Position numbers and translations under genes: made by a program. From NCBI GenBank assembly GCA_017656425.1, contig JACDNV010000003.1, forward strand, positions 62,001 to 126,000: a stretch of 64,000 nucleotides of DNA, read 5' to 3'. Positions 1 through 7,787 of this stretch are shown piece after piece (within the stretch, counting starts at the first letter, position 1; each line of letters starts with the position of its first letter). The notes under the pieces were generated by a model. That model worked only from the letters and a program-made list of their open reading frames with translations. It searched no databases and had not been told where the DNA came from. The stretch comes from Candidatus Neomarinimicrobiota bacterium (GTDB lineage Bacteria > Fidelibacterota > UBA2242 > B5-G15).

Positions 1-101
1 AAAAAGTACATTATCAAGATTATCAATAGAAAAGGTAAAAATGCTAATAGCGAATTACCTGAACCTGACGATTGACCAGCTGCATATAATAAACTACCCA
101 C
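1..101 (-). CDS. yajC: YajC, Sec translocase accessory subunit (5' part, cut by window edge)
   Basis: The minus strand from 101 to the left edge encodes 33 residues: a short Gly/Ser-rich N-terminus (GQSSGSGNSLLAF) followed by a hydrophobic run (LPFLLIILIMYF). This is the typical start of YajC, the single-span inner-membrane protein that associates with SecDF. The start is GTG at 101, preceded three bases away by a strong Shine-Dalgarno, AAAGGAGGT (105-113). It lies 36 bases downstream of the nadB stop on the same strand, so the two are probably cotranscribed. The cytoplasmic domain lies outside the window. The call rests on the N-terminal pattern alone, which is quite characteristic. Confidence 0.8.
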   Translation of the reverse strand, partial: MGSLLYAAGQSSGSGNSLLAFLPFLLIILIMYF

Positions 102-137
102 TTTACCTCCTTTATTTTAAAAACCTTTTAATTTTAA

Positions 138-1706
138 TCAATCTAATCGGTAATGGCAACCACGACTCTGTTTGTTTAATTTTGCAGCATGCAGAATCAA
201 AAACGAAGTGGTTACAGCATTTCTCAATCCAATTAAATCATCACTCAGGCGCCCATTTGCATAGAAAGGATAAATATCCTGTCTCAACTTTTCAATAATC
301 CCATACGCTCTTTCAAGCTTTTTCTTAGTCCTAATTATCCCTGCATAATTCCACATTGTATGTTTGATGGTTAACCAGTCCTGATGTAATAATTCTGGGT
401 CAACTTCTTCATTCTCTTCTTTCCAGGCAGGAACATTCGGTATTATCATCGACTCTTTTCTAATTCTATCCGCACAGTCTCTCCCTGCAATTGTTCCAAA
501 TACCAAACATTCCAATAGGCTACTTGAAGCTATTCTATTCGCACCATGAATTCCTGTACAGGCAACCTCACCAACAGCCTTTAATCTGTTTATAGTTGTA
601 TTTGCCAGTAAATCCGTGGCTATTCCACCACATTCATAATGGGCAGCAGGGACTACAGGTATTGGTTGGGTTGTTATATCAATTCCATCTTCCAGACATC
701 TCCTATATACACCAGGGAATCTTTCCTTTATCCAATCGCTATCCTCATGTGTTACATCAAGATATACACATTGCCCACCTGTCTTCAATAACTCCTGAAC
801 TATCGCCCTACATACGACATCTCTTGGAGCAAGCGATCCATCTGAATGATATTTCTTCATAAAATCCTGACCAAATCTATTTCGGAGGATGGCACCTTCA
901 CCTCTCAAAGCCTCAGTTATTAAAAATCGCTTCGTATCATTCGAATAAAGAGTGGTTGGATGAAACTGGACATATTCCATATTCATCAATCTGGCACCAG
1001 CTCTGTATGCCATTGCATATCCGTCGCCTCTGATGTTCTCTGGATTCGTTGAATGTAAATATATCCATCCCAGACCTCCCGTTGCCAGAATAGTAAATTT
1101 AGATAAAATGGGAATTACCTTTCCCTTTTTCTGGAAGAATACGTAGGCACCGGAACAGGTACTTGGCTCGTATATGTGTAATGGATTTAATGAATGATGG
1201 GCAAGAGTTATAAGGTCAACTGCAGTAGCTCCTGTATAAATTTTTATATTCGAAACAGCCTTTAGTTTTTTGTAAAAATTTTTCTGAATTGACTCTCCGG
1301 TGACATCATTTACATGTATTATCCTTGGTAAAGAATGAGCACCTTCAAGCGTAAGATGAAACTCACCTTTTTCATTCTTGTTAAAAGGGACTTTCAGATC
1401 ATTCACAAGTATCTCGTCAATTAGAGAAGGACCCTTTTCATATAGCAGTTTTACAGCTTTCTCATTTACAAGATAATCTCCCGCTTTTCGGAAATCTCCA
1501 ATGAATCTTTCGAGATTATCTTCTAAATTTTTGTATATTATCCCTCCCTGGGCATAATTTGATGAGGATTCAAAGAAATTATTCTGAGATGTTATAATAA
1601 TTACATCCAGCCCCTCTCTTGCAGCTGACAGTGCAGATGCACATCCTGCAAGACCACTACCTATAACCAACACGTCTGTATATATTACACTTTCTTCCTT
1701 TTTCAT
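138..1706 (-). CDS. nadB: L-aspartate oxidase
   Basis: This FAD-dependent enzyme oxidises L-aspartate to iminoaspartate, the first step of de novo NAD synthesis in the cytoplasm. The protein has 522 residues, normal for NadB. The dinucleotide-binding GSGLAG is at about residues 16-21. The NYAQGG, QFHPTTL, RGEGA and APRD motifs of the fumarate reductase/aspartate oxidase family follow, and CGGI and GANR motifs lie near 360-390. ATG at 1706 is preferred because GGAG sits four bases upstream; a TTG at 1715 would add three residues. The RPRDVV-type sequence and overall length favour NadB over succinate dehydrogenase SdhA. NadA and NadC are not nearby; yajC follows on the same strand. Confidence 0.93.
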   Translation of the reverse strand: MKKEESVIYTDVLVIGSGLAGCASALSAAREGLDVIIITSQNNFFESSSNYAQGGIIYKNLEDNLERFIGDFRKAGDYLVNEKAVKLLYEKGPSLIDEILVNDLKVPFNKNEKGEFHLTLEGAHSLPRIIHVNDVTGESIQKNFYKKLKAVSNIKIYTGATAVDLITLAHHSLNPLHIYEPSTCSGAYVFFQKKGKVIPILSKFTILATGGLGWIYLHSTNPENIRGDGYAMAYRAGARLMNMEYVQFHPTTLYSNDTKRFLITEALRGEGAILRNRFGQDFMKKYHSDGSLAPRDVVCRAIVQELLKTGGQCVYLDVTHEDSDWIKERFPGVYRRCLEDGIDITTQPIPVVPAAHYECGGIATDLLANTTINRLKAVGEVACTGIHGANRIASSSLLECLVFGTIAGRDCADRIRKESMIIPNVPAWKEENEEVDPELLHQDWLTIKHTMWNYAGIIRTKKKLERAYGIIEKLRQDIYPFYANGRLSDDLIGLRNAVTTSFLILHAAKLNKQSRGCHYRLD

Positions 1707-1825
1707 TTTCTCCAAAACTATTCCTTTCTAACTATTCTATAATTTCCAATCAACGATAGTTACCCGCTAATTTATTAAAAATTAAACGTTTACTGAAAAC
1801 CTTTTAAATATCTAGTTTATGGATA

Positions 1826-1854
1826 TTGACAAAATAGATTTTATTATTTAAAAT
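1826..1854 (+). promoter_or_regulatory. Sigma-70-type promoter for the 1882 lipoprotein
   Basis: TTGACA at 1826-1831 is followed by a 17-base spacer and TAAAAT at 1849-1854. That is a perfect -35 box and a five-of-six -10 box at ideal spacing, 28 bases before the start codon. On the opposite strand the same bases read TTGTCA, so a divergent nadB promoter may overlap, but its -10 box is poor. Confidence 0.65.
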
Positions 1855-1881
1855 AAAACCAATAGGATTAAGGAGGAAGTA

Positions 1882-2325
1882 GTGAAAGAAAATTTATTTA
1901 TAATTTCATTTTTACTTTTCATAATAACCTCCTGCAGTAAGACTGAACTTGATAAAAACAGTGGCAATATTAACTACATGAAAATGATAAATTATGGTTG
2001 CCAGAGTGAAAACCTCTCCAATTATCTGGCATTATACAACCCTAAACCTCAACTGGATACAATAATGGTCAATGATGACTCGCTTTTTATTTGCATCAGA
2101 TTTATTACAAACTGCGGCGCTAAATTTATTGACAGTGTACTTACCTACAATAACACAATCGAAATTACACTCGATGATACAGGACCTCCAGCTGATTGCA
2201 TCTGCCTCTTTAAAAACGATTTTGTCTTTGATAATTTCTACCCGGGTTCATTTCACTTACTGGTCAACCTGCTATGGCTTGGTGCGGAACAGGACCTTGA
2301 TACAACAATCATAATCCCAAATTAA
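1882..2325 (+). CDS. Small predicted lipoprotein, function unknown
   Basis: This 147-residue protein begins with a signal peptide ending in a lipobox (ITSC, Cys at residue 18), so it is probably acylated and anchored in an envelope membrane. The mature part has several cysteines (near YGCQ, TNCG and ADCIC) that could form disulfides in the periplasm. I recognise no domain. The start is GTG at 1882, supported by AGGAGG at 1871-1876 five bases before it and by a near-consensus promoter upstream. It is monocistronic as far as visible: the next plus-strand stretch holds only a broken reading frame. Confidence 0.75.
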   Translation: MKENLFIISFLLFIITSCSKTELDKNSGNINYMKMINYGCQSENLSNYLALYNPKPQLDTIMVNDDSLFICIRFITNCGAKFIDSVLTYNNTIEITLDDTGPPADCICLFKNDFVFDNFYPGSFHLLVNLLWLGAEQDLDTTIIIPN

Positions 2326-2365
2326 GAACATCCTAAATTGATAATTAAAAAACCGTAACATTAAG

Positions 2366-2579
2366 ATGAATGAGATGAAGATGAAATATTCATTACTCTC
2401 TGTGTTCACCAAAACTATTAATCATCGTTTTAAAAATGAGCTTGATTTAAACATAAGCTATTCGGAAATGATTTCCAGTTCCTGTATATCCCCAGAGATA
2501 CAATTTTCATAAATGCAAAATTTGGTACCCACCGCCAAGATACACTTTATTATGCAGCTCTTGATACCTTCCCCGAATA
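2366..2579 (+). pseudogene. Possible frameshifted gene remnant
   Basis: An ATG at 2366 opens a 48-codon frame (to 2512). A second frame, entered between about 2446 and 2470 and ending at the TAG at 2577-2579, continues with protein-like sequence (GNDFQFLYIPRDTIFINAKF, then QDTLYYAALDTFPE). Its alternating polar and aromatic residues resemble outer-membrane or extracellular beta strands. Joining the two frames needs one shift. I infer a decayed gene or exchanged 3' end, but the piece is short and no family is recognised. This is the main content of the 336-base gap between 2326 and 2661. Confidence 0.3.
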
Positions 2580-2592
2580 GGGATTCTACGAA
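2572..2592. repeat. 21-bp direct repeat, copy 1
   Basis: Twenty-one bases beginning CCCGAATAGGG and ending CTACGAA recur exactly at 2676-2696, 104 bases away. This copy includes the stop codon of the broken frame. The CCC...GGG core could form a small hairpin. Confidence 0.7.
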
Positions 2593-2661
2593 CATACTGA
2601 TTGATTAAAAGAAGTCTGAAATTGTCAATCTTTAAAAGTATAGCCCATAGTTAAAAACTTT

Positions 2662-3882
2662 TTAATCTATCTTATCCCGAATAGGGATTCTACGAATTAT
2701 ATGTATTTGCTTCTGAGGATGAGAAAGCCACTCTGCCCCATTTTCAGCAATTAATACCATCTCCTCAATTGTGATAACACCTCTATTTTCAACCTTTAAC
2801 CTCGGCTCAATTGTAAAAACCATTCCTGGCATTAGCTCCTTAAAAGGTCTATCACCATATTTTTCCCATGCAGGACCAAGAAGAGCTGTCCCATCATGAG
2901 CAAATCGACCAACCTGATGTCCAAGAGCATGAGGAAATTCATCATAACCGTTTTCTTTTAAAATTTGCCTTGCTATAGTATCCACCTCGATACCCTTTAC
3001 CCCAGGCTTTAACGCCTTTCGGGACTCATCTATGATCCTGATTATTGTATTAAACCCTCTAATAACCTCCTCAGGCGGCGAAGTCTCTCCTTCTTCCAGC
3101 ACATAAAATGTCCTCTGTAAATCAGAGCAATAACCGTCTATTTTAACGCCAAAGTCCATGTTTAAAACATGCCCTCTTTCAACCTTTCTGCCAGTAGGCT
3201 TGTAATGTGCTTCTGCAGTCTCTGGTCCAGTAAAAACGGACGGACATATTCTTTCATCCCATGCTGTTGTAAAATTTCTTTCTTTTACTTTACTCCTCAC
3301 AAAATCTGCAATTTCTATTTCACTTACACCAGGCTTTATAAAATCTCTTACCTCATCAAATATCCTCTCTGCTTCAATTATAGCTTTTTTTATAAGCTTT
3401 ATCTCAGACTTGGTCTTTCTTTCCCGAATCGCTGAGATAATAGGTTCTGAAGATATTATTCTACTTTCAAATCCTAACTCTCTCAGGTAATTCTTCATCT
3501 TAATATAGAGCCCATGAGTAAGCCCATCGCAAATTTCACTGTCTTCGGAATAGTTCAAAGCAATGGTACGAGGATTCTCATTTTTTAAAATTTCCTGAAA
3601 AACACTCTTCAAACTTTCTTTATACCCGATTACATTTCTATAAACCCCTAATTCATCTACGCTCGCTATATCATACTCACCAGCTATTACAGCATCATTC
3701 CCATTTTTAAATAACATTATAACCGTTAACCATGTAACATCTCCAGGCAAAAGATAGGGAAGGATTGGATCACCATTTAAACCAGACTCTCTGGTAACCG
3801 TCATCCAGCAATCGATATTAAAATACTTTAAAAGACTCTTAGCCTGAGCAACTTTCTCCCTAATCAAATTTTCCTTCAGCAT
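2662..3882 (-). CDS. M24-family metallopeptidase (Xaa-Pro aminopeptidase/prolidase type)
   Basis: This 406-residue cytosolic peptidase is likely to cleave Xaa-Pro bonds. The N-terminal creatinase-like domain (about 1-150) is followed by the pita-bread catalytic domain. The five metal ligands are visible: D243 (NMDFG), D254 (CSDLQRTF), H322 (LGHQVG), E359 (TIEP) and E373 (IEEM), which bind a dinuclear Mn/Co/Fe centre. The start is ATG at 3882. The gene stands alone and is divergent from the MEMO gene. The final codons lie within a 21-bp repeat also present at 2572, so the C-terminus may have been altered. Aminopeptidase and dipeptidase activity cannot be told apart here. Confidence 0.88.
   Translation of the reverse strand: MLKENLIREKVAQAKSLLKYFNIDCWMTVTRESGLNGDPILPYLLPGDVTWLTVIMLFKNGNDAVIAGEYDIASVDELGVYRNVIGYKESLKSVFQEILKNENPRTIALNYSEDSEICDGLTHGLYIKMKNYLRELGFESRIISSEPIISAIRERKTKSEIKLIKKAIIEAERIFDEVRDFIKPGVSEIEIADFVRSKVKERNFTTAWDERICPSVFTGPETAEAHYKPTGRKVERGHVLNMDFGVKIDGYCSDLQRTFYVLEEGETSPPEEVIRGFNTIIRIIDESRKALKPGVKGIEVDTIARQILKENGYDEFPHALGHQVGRFAHDGTALLGPAWEKYGDRPFKELMPGMVFTIEPRLKVENRGVITIEEMVLIAENGAEWLSHPQKQIHIIRRIPIRDKID
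2676..2696. repeat. 21-bp direct repeat, copy 2 (inside the 3' end of the M24 peptidase gene)
   Basis: This is an exact copy of 2572-2592. On the minus strand it encodes part of the peptidase's C-terminal tail (RRIPIRD), so the last residues of that protein may derive from a recombination or slippage event. Confidence 0.7.
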
Positions 3883-4030
3883 ATAAAACTCATCATTTGC
3901 TAAATATACCTTGTCAATATTAACAATTTTATTTCAATTATTCACAAACATAATATGCATATAAAATAACATTTCTTGATTTTATCATACTTTAGATTTA
4001 CTTTTAATTGTATTGAAAATAGAGGTAGAA

Positions 4031-4867
4031 ATGGCTGAAAAAATTATAAGAGAGCCAGTAGTAGCCGGGATGTTTTACCCTGGATCAATAACAAGTCTGA
4101 CCCAGCAGATAAACCAATTTCTAAATGAAGCACCCGATTTTGATATCAAACCTAAAAAGGTATATGGAATTATTTCACCACATGCAGGCTACATATATAG
4201 CGGTATTGTCGCTGCAGCAGGTTACAAATTTTTAAAAAATAATCCAGCAAAGGACATAATAATAACCGCTCCAAGCCACAAGGAATACTTTTTAGGAGCA
4301 TCAATATTTCCCGGTGATTATTATCAGACACCCCTTGGGCTGGTAAAAGTCAATAAAGAAATTGGAACATTCCTGGCTGAAAATCACAAATATATTGACT
4401 TATCATATAGTGGACACAGGGAAGAACATTCTCTTGAGGTTCAATTACCATTTCTTCAGGTAATTTTTAATAATGACTTCAACATCGTACCAATTGTAAT
4501 TGGAGAACATGATTTGAATGTAATAAATGAACTTTCGACAGCTCTGCAAGAGGCTTCAAAAAACCATAATTTTATAGTGATTGCAAGCTCTGACCTTTCC
4601 CATTACCATAGCTACGATATAGCTGTTAAAATCGACAGGCTACTTATAAATAAGCTCGAAAAATATAATTTGGAAGAGCTGGAAGAAGATTTTATAAGAA
4701 ATAACCTTGAAGCCTGTGGAATAGCACCAATTTTAACGTTATTGAAATATGCTAAACTATCAGGCAGTCCTGTTTTCAAAACCCTTGATTATAAAAACTC
4801 TGGAGATACCTCTGGTACAAAATCACAAGTAGTTGGCTACCTTTCCGCTGTTATTTATGAACCATAA
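4031..4867 (+). CDS. MEMO-family protein (AmmeMemoRadiSam system protein B)
   Basis: This 278-residue protein belongs to the MEMO1 family, related to class III extradiol dioxygenases. Conserved metal-site histidines are seen at H51 (SPHAGYIYSG) and H83 (PSHKEYF), followed by EEHSLEVQLPF and SSDLSHYH. In many bacteria MEMO genes accompany AMMECR1 and a radical SAM gene; those partners are not here. ATG at 4031 is chosen over TTG at 4013 because AGAGGT lies just upstream. The stop overlaps the next gene by 11 bases, so translation is probably coupled to the DUF2520 protein. The biochemical role of bacterial MEMO proteins is not established. Confidence 0.88.
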   Translation: MAEKIIREPVVAGMFYPGSITSLTQQINQFLNEAPDFDIKPKKVYGIISPHAGYIYSGIVAAAGYKFLKNNPAKDIIITAPSHKEYFLGASIFPGDYYQTPLGLVKVNKEIGTFLAENHKYIDLSYSGHREEHSLEVQLPFLQVIFNNDFNIVPIVIGEHDLNVINELSTALQEASKNHNFIVIASSDLSHYHSYDIAVKIDRLLINKLEKYNLEELEEDFIRNNLEACGIAPILTLLKYAKLSGSPVFKTLDYKNSGDTSGTKSQVVGYLSAVIYEP

Positions 4868-5720
4868 TAAAAAAAATTCCTTTGCTTTACTTGGGGCAAG
4901 TAAGACAGGAATATCAATATCATACCATCTTAGTAAAAAAGGATATATCCCGGCATTCTGCTGGAATAGATCGAGTGAAAGATTAAAAAATGCTTTAAAA
5001 TACATTGACTTTAAAAGATACTCCACTGATCTAAAGAATTTACCACAGAATATCGATTTTATGATAATTTCCATTAGCGATGATGCAATTGAATCCTTAG
5101 TTCAAAGATTATGCAAACTGCATTATGATCTTAATGACATTATTATCTTCCACACCTCCGGTGCTATTGGATCAAAAGCACTTTCCCCGCTTAAGAAAAT
5201 AGGTGCAAAAACAGGTGCCTTTCACCCATTTATAAGTATTCCCGATATTGAAACAGGAATAAGCCTAATACCAGAAACACTTTTTACATGTGAGGGTGAT
5301 ATAGCAAATTGGCTAAAAAATCTTGCTGAAAAAATTGGAAAAATTGGGATAATAGTTACTGAAAAACAAAAGCTCATTTTACATACTGTTGCTGTGTTCC
5401 TGTTGAATTACACCGTTGGATTAGCAACTGAAATAAAGAAGCTCATGTCAACCAATCAATTGGAAATTGAAAATTTCAGAGAAGATTTCAATAAAATTTT
5501 TTCGAATAAATTTGACAGTTCCATTACCAATAATTTTAAAAAGGAAATTTCAGGCCCAATTTTGAGAGGTGATTATAATATAATAAAAAAGCACATTGAA
5601 ATTCTGGAAGAATATCCTGAGCTCAAAAGTCTTTACTTGCTTTCTGGTAAAATAATATGTCAAAAACTAATAGAGAATAAAATGCCAATGTCTGAAAATA
5701 TCAAAAAAATATTTATGTAG
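4857..5720 (+). CDS. Rossmann-fold DUF2520 protein (predicted NAD(P)-dependent oxidoreductase)
   Basis: The protein has 287 residues. The N-terminal Rossmann domain (ALLGASKTGISISYHL, about 9-24) is followed by SISDDAI and HTSGAIGS motifs typical of this family, and by a helical C-terminal DUF2520-like region (about 150-280; ILHTVAVFLLNYTVGLATE). Family members resemble ketopantoate or F420-dependent reductases, but no substrate is known. The usual GxGxxG is altered to GASKTG, so cofactor affinity is uncertain. ATG at 4857 is preferred over TTG at 4833; it overlaps the MEMO stop by 11 bases. It is likely cotranscribed with the M1 peptidase that begins 14 bases after its stop. Confidence 0.8.
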   Translation: MNHNKKNSFALLGASKTGISISYHLSKKGYIPAFCWNRSSERLKNALKYIDFKRYSTDLKNLPQNIDFMIISISDDAIESLVQRLCKLHYDLNDIIIFHTSGAIGSKALSPLKKIGAKTGAFHPFISIPDIETGISLIPETLFTCEGDIANWLKNLAEKIGKIGIIVTEKQKLILHTVAVFLLNYTVGLATEIKKLMSTNQLEIENFREDFNKIFSNKFDSSITNNFKKEISGPILRGDYNIIKKHIEILEEYPELKSLYLLSGKIICQKLIENKMPMSENIKKIFM

Positions 5721-5734
5721 AACGCTAAGACACA

Positions 5735-7717
5735 ATGAAGAAATTAATTACTTCAATATTTATACTAATACTCACCGTGAAAAATATTATTTATCCACAA
5801 TTAAACCCGGATTGGATTCTAACGGAAATAGAAAATCGCAAAAAAAATTTTCAATTGCTAAAAACCACCTTAGAAACGCTCCCCAATGTAAAAAGAGACA
5901 ACTACAATGTGACTTATTACAGAATAGAAATTAAAGTAGATATTGACAGTTCGATCATTTATGGAAATACACTAATAAAAGCTATATCTAATGAAAATAA
6001 TCTATCTGAGATAAATCTGGACTTTTATGGTGTTGGGGAAAATATTCTAATTGACGAATTTTATGAAAATGTAAGAGATACATCCATTTCAAGAAATATC
6101 TTGAAAATAAATCTTCAAACTCCTGTAGAGTCAGGTAAAATATTTACAATAGGTATAAAGTATCACGGCCGACCTGCTATTTTTGGCAACGATGGATTTG
6201 TGTTCGATACCCATTTAGATACATCTGATAGTGTTAATTATCCAGTAATCTACACAATAAATGAACCATATTATGCAAGAAGCTGGTTCCCATGTAAGGA
6301 TGTACCGAATGATAAAGCCGATTCAGTTGACATTTTTATAACAGTTCCCGATACTCTGGTAGCTGCCAGTAACGGTTGTCTTGTATCAATATATGAAGCA
6401 GAACATGGTTTTAAAAAATATCACTGGAAAGAAAATTACCCTATTTCAACTTACCTTGTTGCTATGTATATTAGTAATTACTATTCCTGGAGTCAGGAAT
6501 ATCCAGGTATAAAAAAAATGCCAATTTTTTACTGGGTGTTCCCCGAAGACTCGGTAAGAGCGAAAGAGAAACTACCAGTTACCCTGGAAATGATGGAGTT
6601 TTTCTCATCAATATGGGGCGAATACCCCTTCATAAATGAAAAATACGGACAGGTACAAATTACCTGGCCCGGAGGCATGGAAAACCAAACCTGCACTGGT
6701 ATTGGTAGTTTCGACAGGTTGCTGATATGTCATGAACTTGCCCACCATTGGTGGGGAAACATGATCACCTGTGCAAACTGGAGAAACCTATGGCTAAACG
6801 AGGGTTTTGCAAGGTATGCCGAAGCTCTCTGGTTAGAGCATAAATATGGCAAACAGACCTTACATTCCTACATGAATCTTTTAAATAGACCTAACCTATG
6901 GAATAATTACACTCTTTACCTTCAAGACACAACCAATCCAGCTAAAATGTTTGATCTCACAGTTTACGATAAAGGAGCCTGGGTTTTACATATGCTGCGA
7001 AAAGTTGTTGGTGATACAAATTTTTTTAAAATTTTCAAAGAATACCGAAAAAGATTTGAATATCGGTCCACAACTACGGAGGACTTTCAAAGGGTGTGCG
7101 AATACATCTATGGTGACACTCTGAATTGGTTTTTCGACCAATGGGTGTACTCAGGTGGCATACCCAATTACTATATAACATATAGATTCTATTTTGGCAA
7201 TGATAAAAATACTGTATACATAAAGATCAATCAAGGTCAAGCACAGAGCCCTTTCACTATGCCATTGGATATTCAAATAATTTCTAATACTAAGGACACC
7301 ATTATCTCAGTATGGAATAATCAAAGAGTTCAGGAATATTATATTTACCTACCTGAAACCTTCGTACCTGAATCGGTAAAAGTGGACCCTGACGATTGGG
7401 TTTTAAAAACAATAAGTTATTCTAATATAATACCTGAATTGGGATACTACCCTGAAGGTATTCTCCTTTTGCAACCCTTCCCGAACCCATTCAATGATGT
7501 TTTAAATATTCCATTTTATATACCCGATGAGACCCCATTTAGAATTGATATCTATAACTTAATAGGTCAAGATATCGAGACACTAGTCAATAATAAATCA
7601 AAAAAGGGATACAATAAAATAATCTGGAATCCAATGAATATCCCTAGTGGAATATATTTTATAAAACTTAAACACAAAGATGGAACATTGTTTAAAAAAG
7701 TGCTTTATCTAAAATAG
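5735..7717 (+). CDS. Secreted M1-family aminopeptidase with C-terminal type-9-like sorting domain
   Basis: This 660-residue enzyme removes N-terminal amino acids from peptides outside the cytoplasm. It has an N-terminal signal peptide (KKLITSIFILILTVKNIIYP), the exopeptidase GGMEN motif at 313-317, the zinc site H333-E334-x-x-H337 and the third ligand E356 (NEGFARY). The last 80 or so residues (PFPNPFN, IYNLIGQ, GIYFIKL) form a Por/type 9 secretion-like C-terminal sorting domain of the kind seen in FCB-group bacteria. Such domains usually direct export and surface attachment by a type 9 system or relative, none of which is encoded in the window. The gene follows the DUF2520 gene closely. Confidence 0.9.
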   Translation: MKKLITSIFILILTVKNIIYPQLNPDWILTEIENRKKNFQLLKTTLETLPNVKRDNYNVTYYRIEIKVDIDSSIIYGNTLIKAISNENNLSEINLDFYGVGENILIDEFYENVRDTSISRNILKINLQTPVESGKIFTIGIKYHGRPAIFGNDGFVFDTHLDTSDSVNYPVIYTINEPYYARSWFPCKDVPNDKADSVDIFITVPDTLVAASNGCLVSIYEAEHGFKKYHWKENYPISTYLVAMYISNYYSWSQEYPGIKKMPIFYWVFPEDSVRAKEKLPVTLEMMEFFSSIWGEYPFINEKYGQVQITWPGGMENQTCTGIGSFDRLLICHELAHHWWGNMITCANWRNLWLNEGFARYAEALWLEHKYGKQTLHSYMNLLNRPNLWNNYTLYLQDTTNPAKMFDLTVYDKGAWVLHMLRKVVGDTNFFKIFKEYRKRFEYRSTTTEDFQRVCEYIYGDTLNWFFDQWVYSGGIPNYYITYRFYFGNDKNTVYIKINQGQAQSPFTMPLDIQIISNTKDTIISVWNNQRVQEYYIYLPETFVPESVKVDPDDWVLKTISYSNIIPELGYYPEGILLLQPFPNPFNDVLNIPFYIPDETPFRIDIYNLIGQDIETLVNNKSKKGYNKIIWNPMNIPSGIYFIKLKHKDGTLFKKVLYLK

Positions 7718-7724
7718 CAATGTT

Positions 7725-7748
7725 CTTTTTAACATTATGTTAAAAAAG
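7725..7748. other. AT-rich inverted repeat between the two peptidase genes
   Basis: CTTTTTAAC, a five-base loop and GTTAAAAAAG form an almost perfect AT-only stem just after the M1 peptidase stop. It could be a weak terminator or mRNA end, but there is no downstream T-run. Confidence 0.3.
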
Positions 7749-7787
7749 ATGTCTATTTATAATGAAAAAAATTAAATTGATCTTGCG

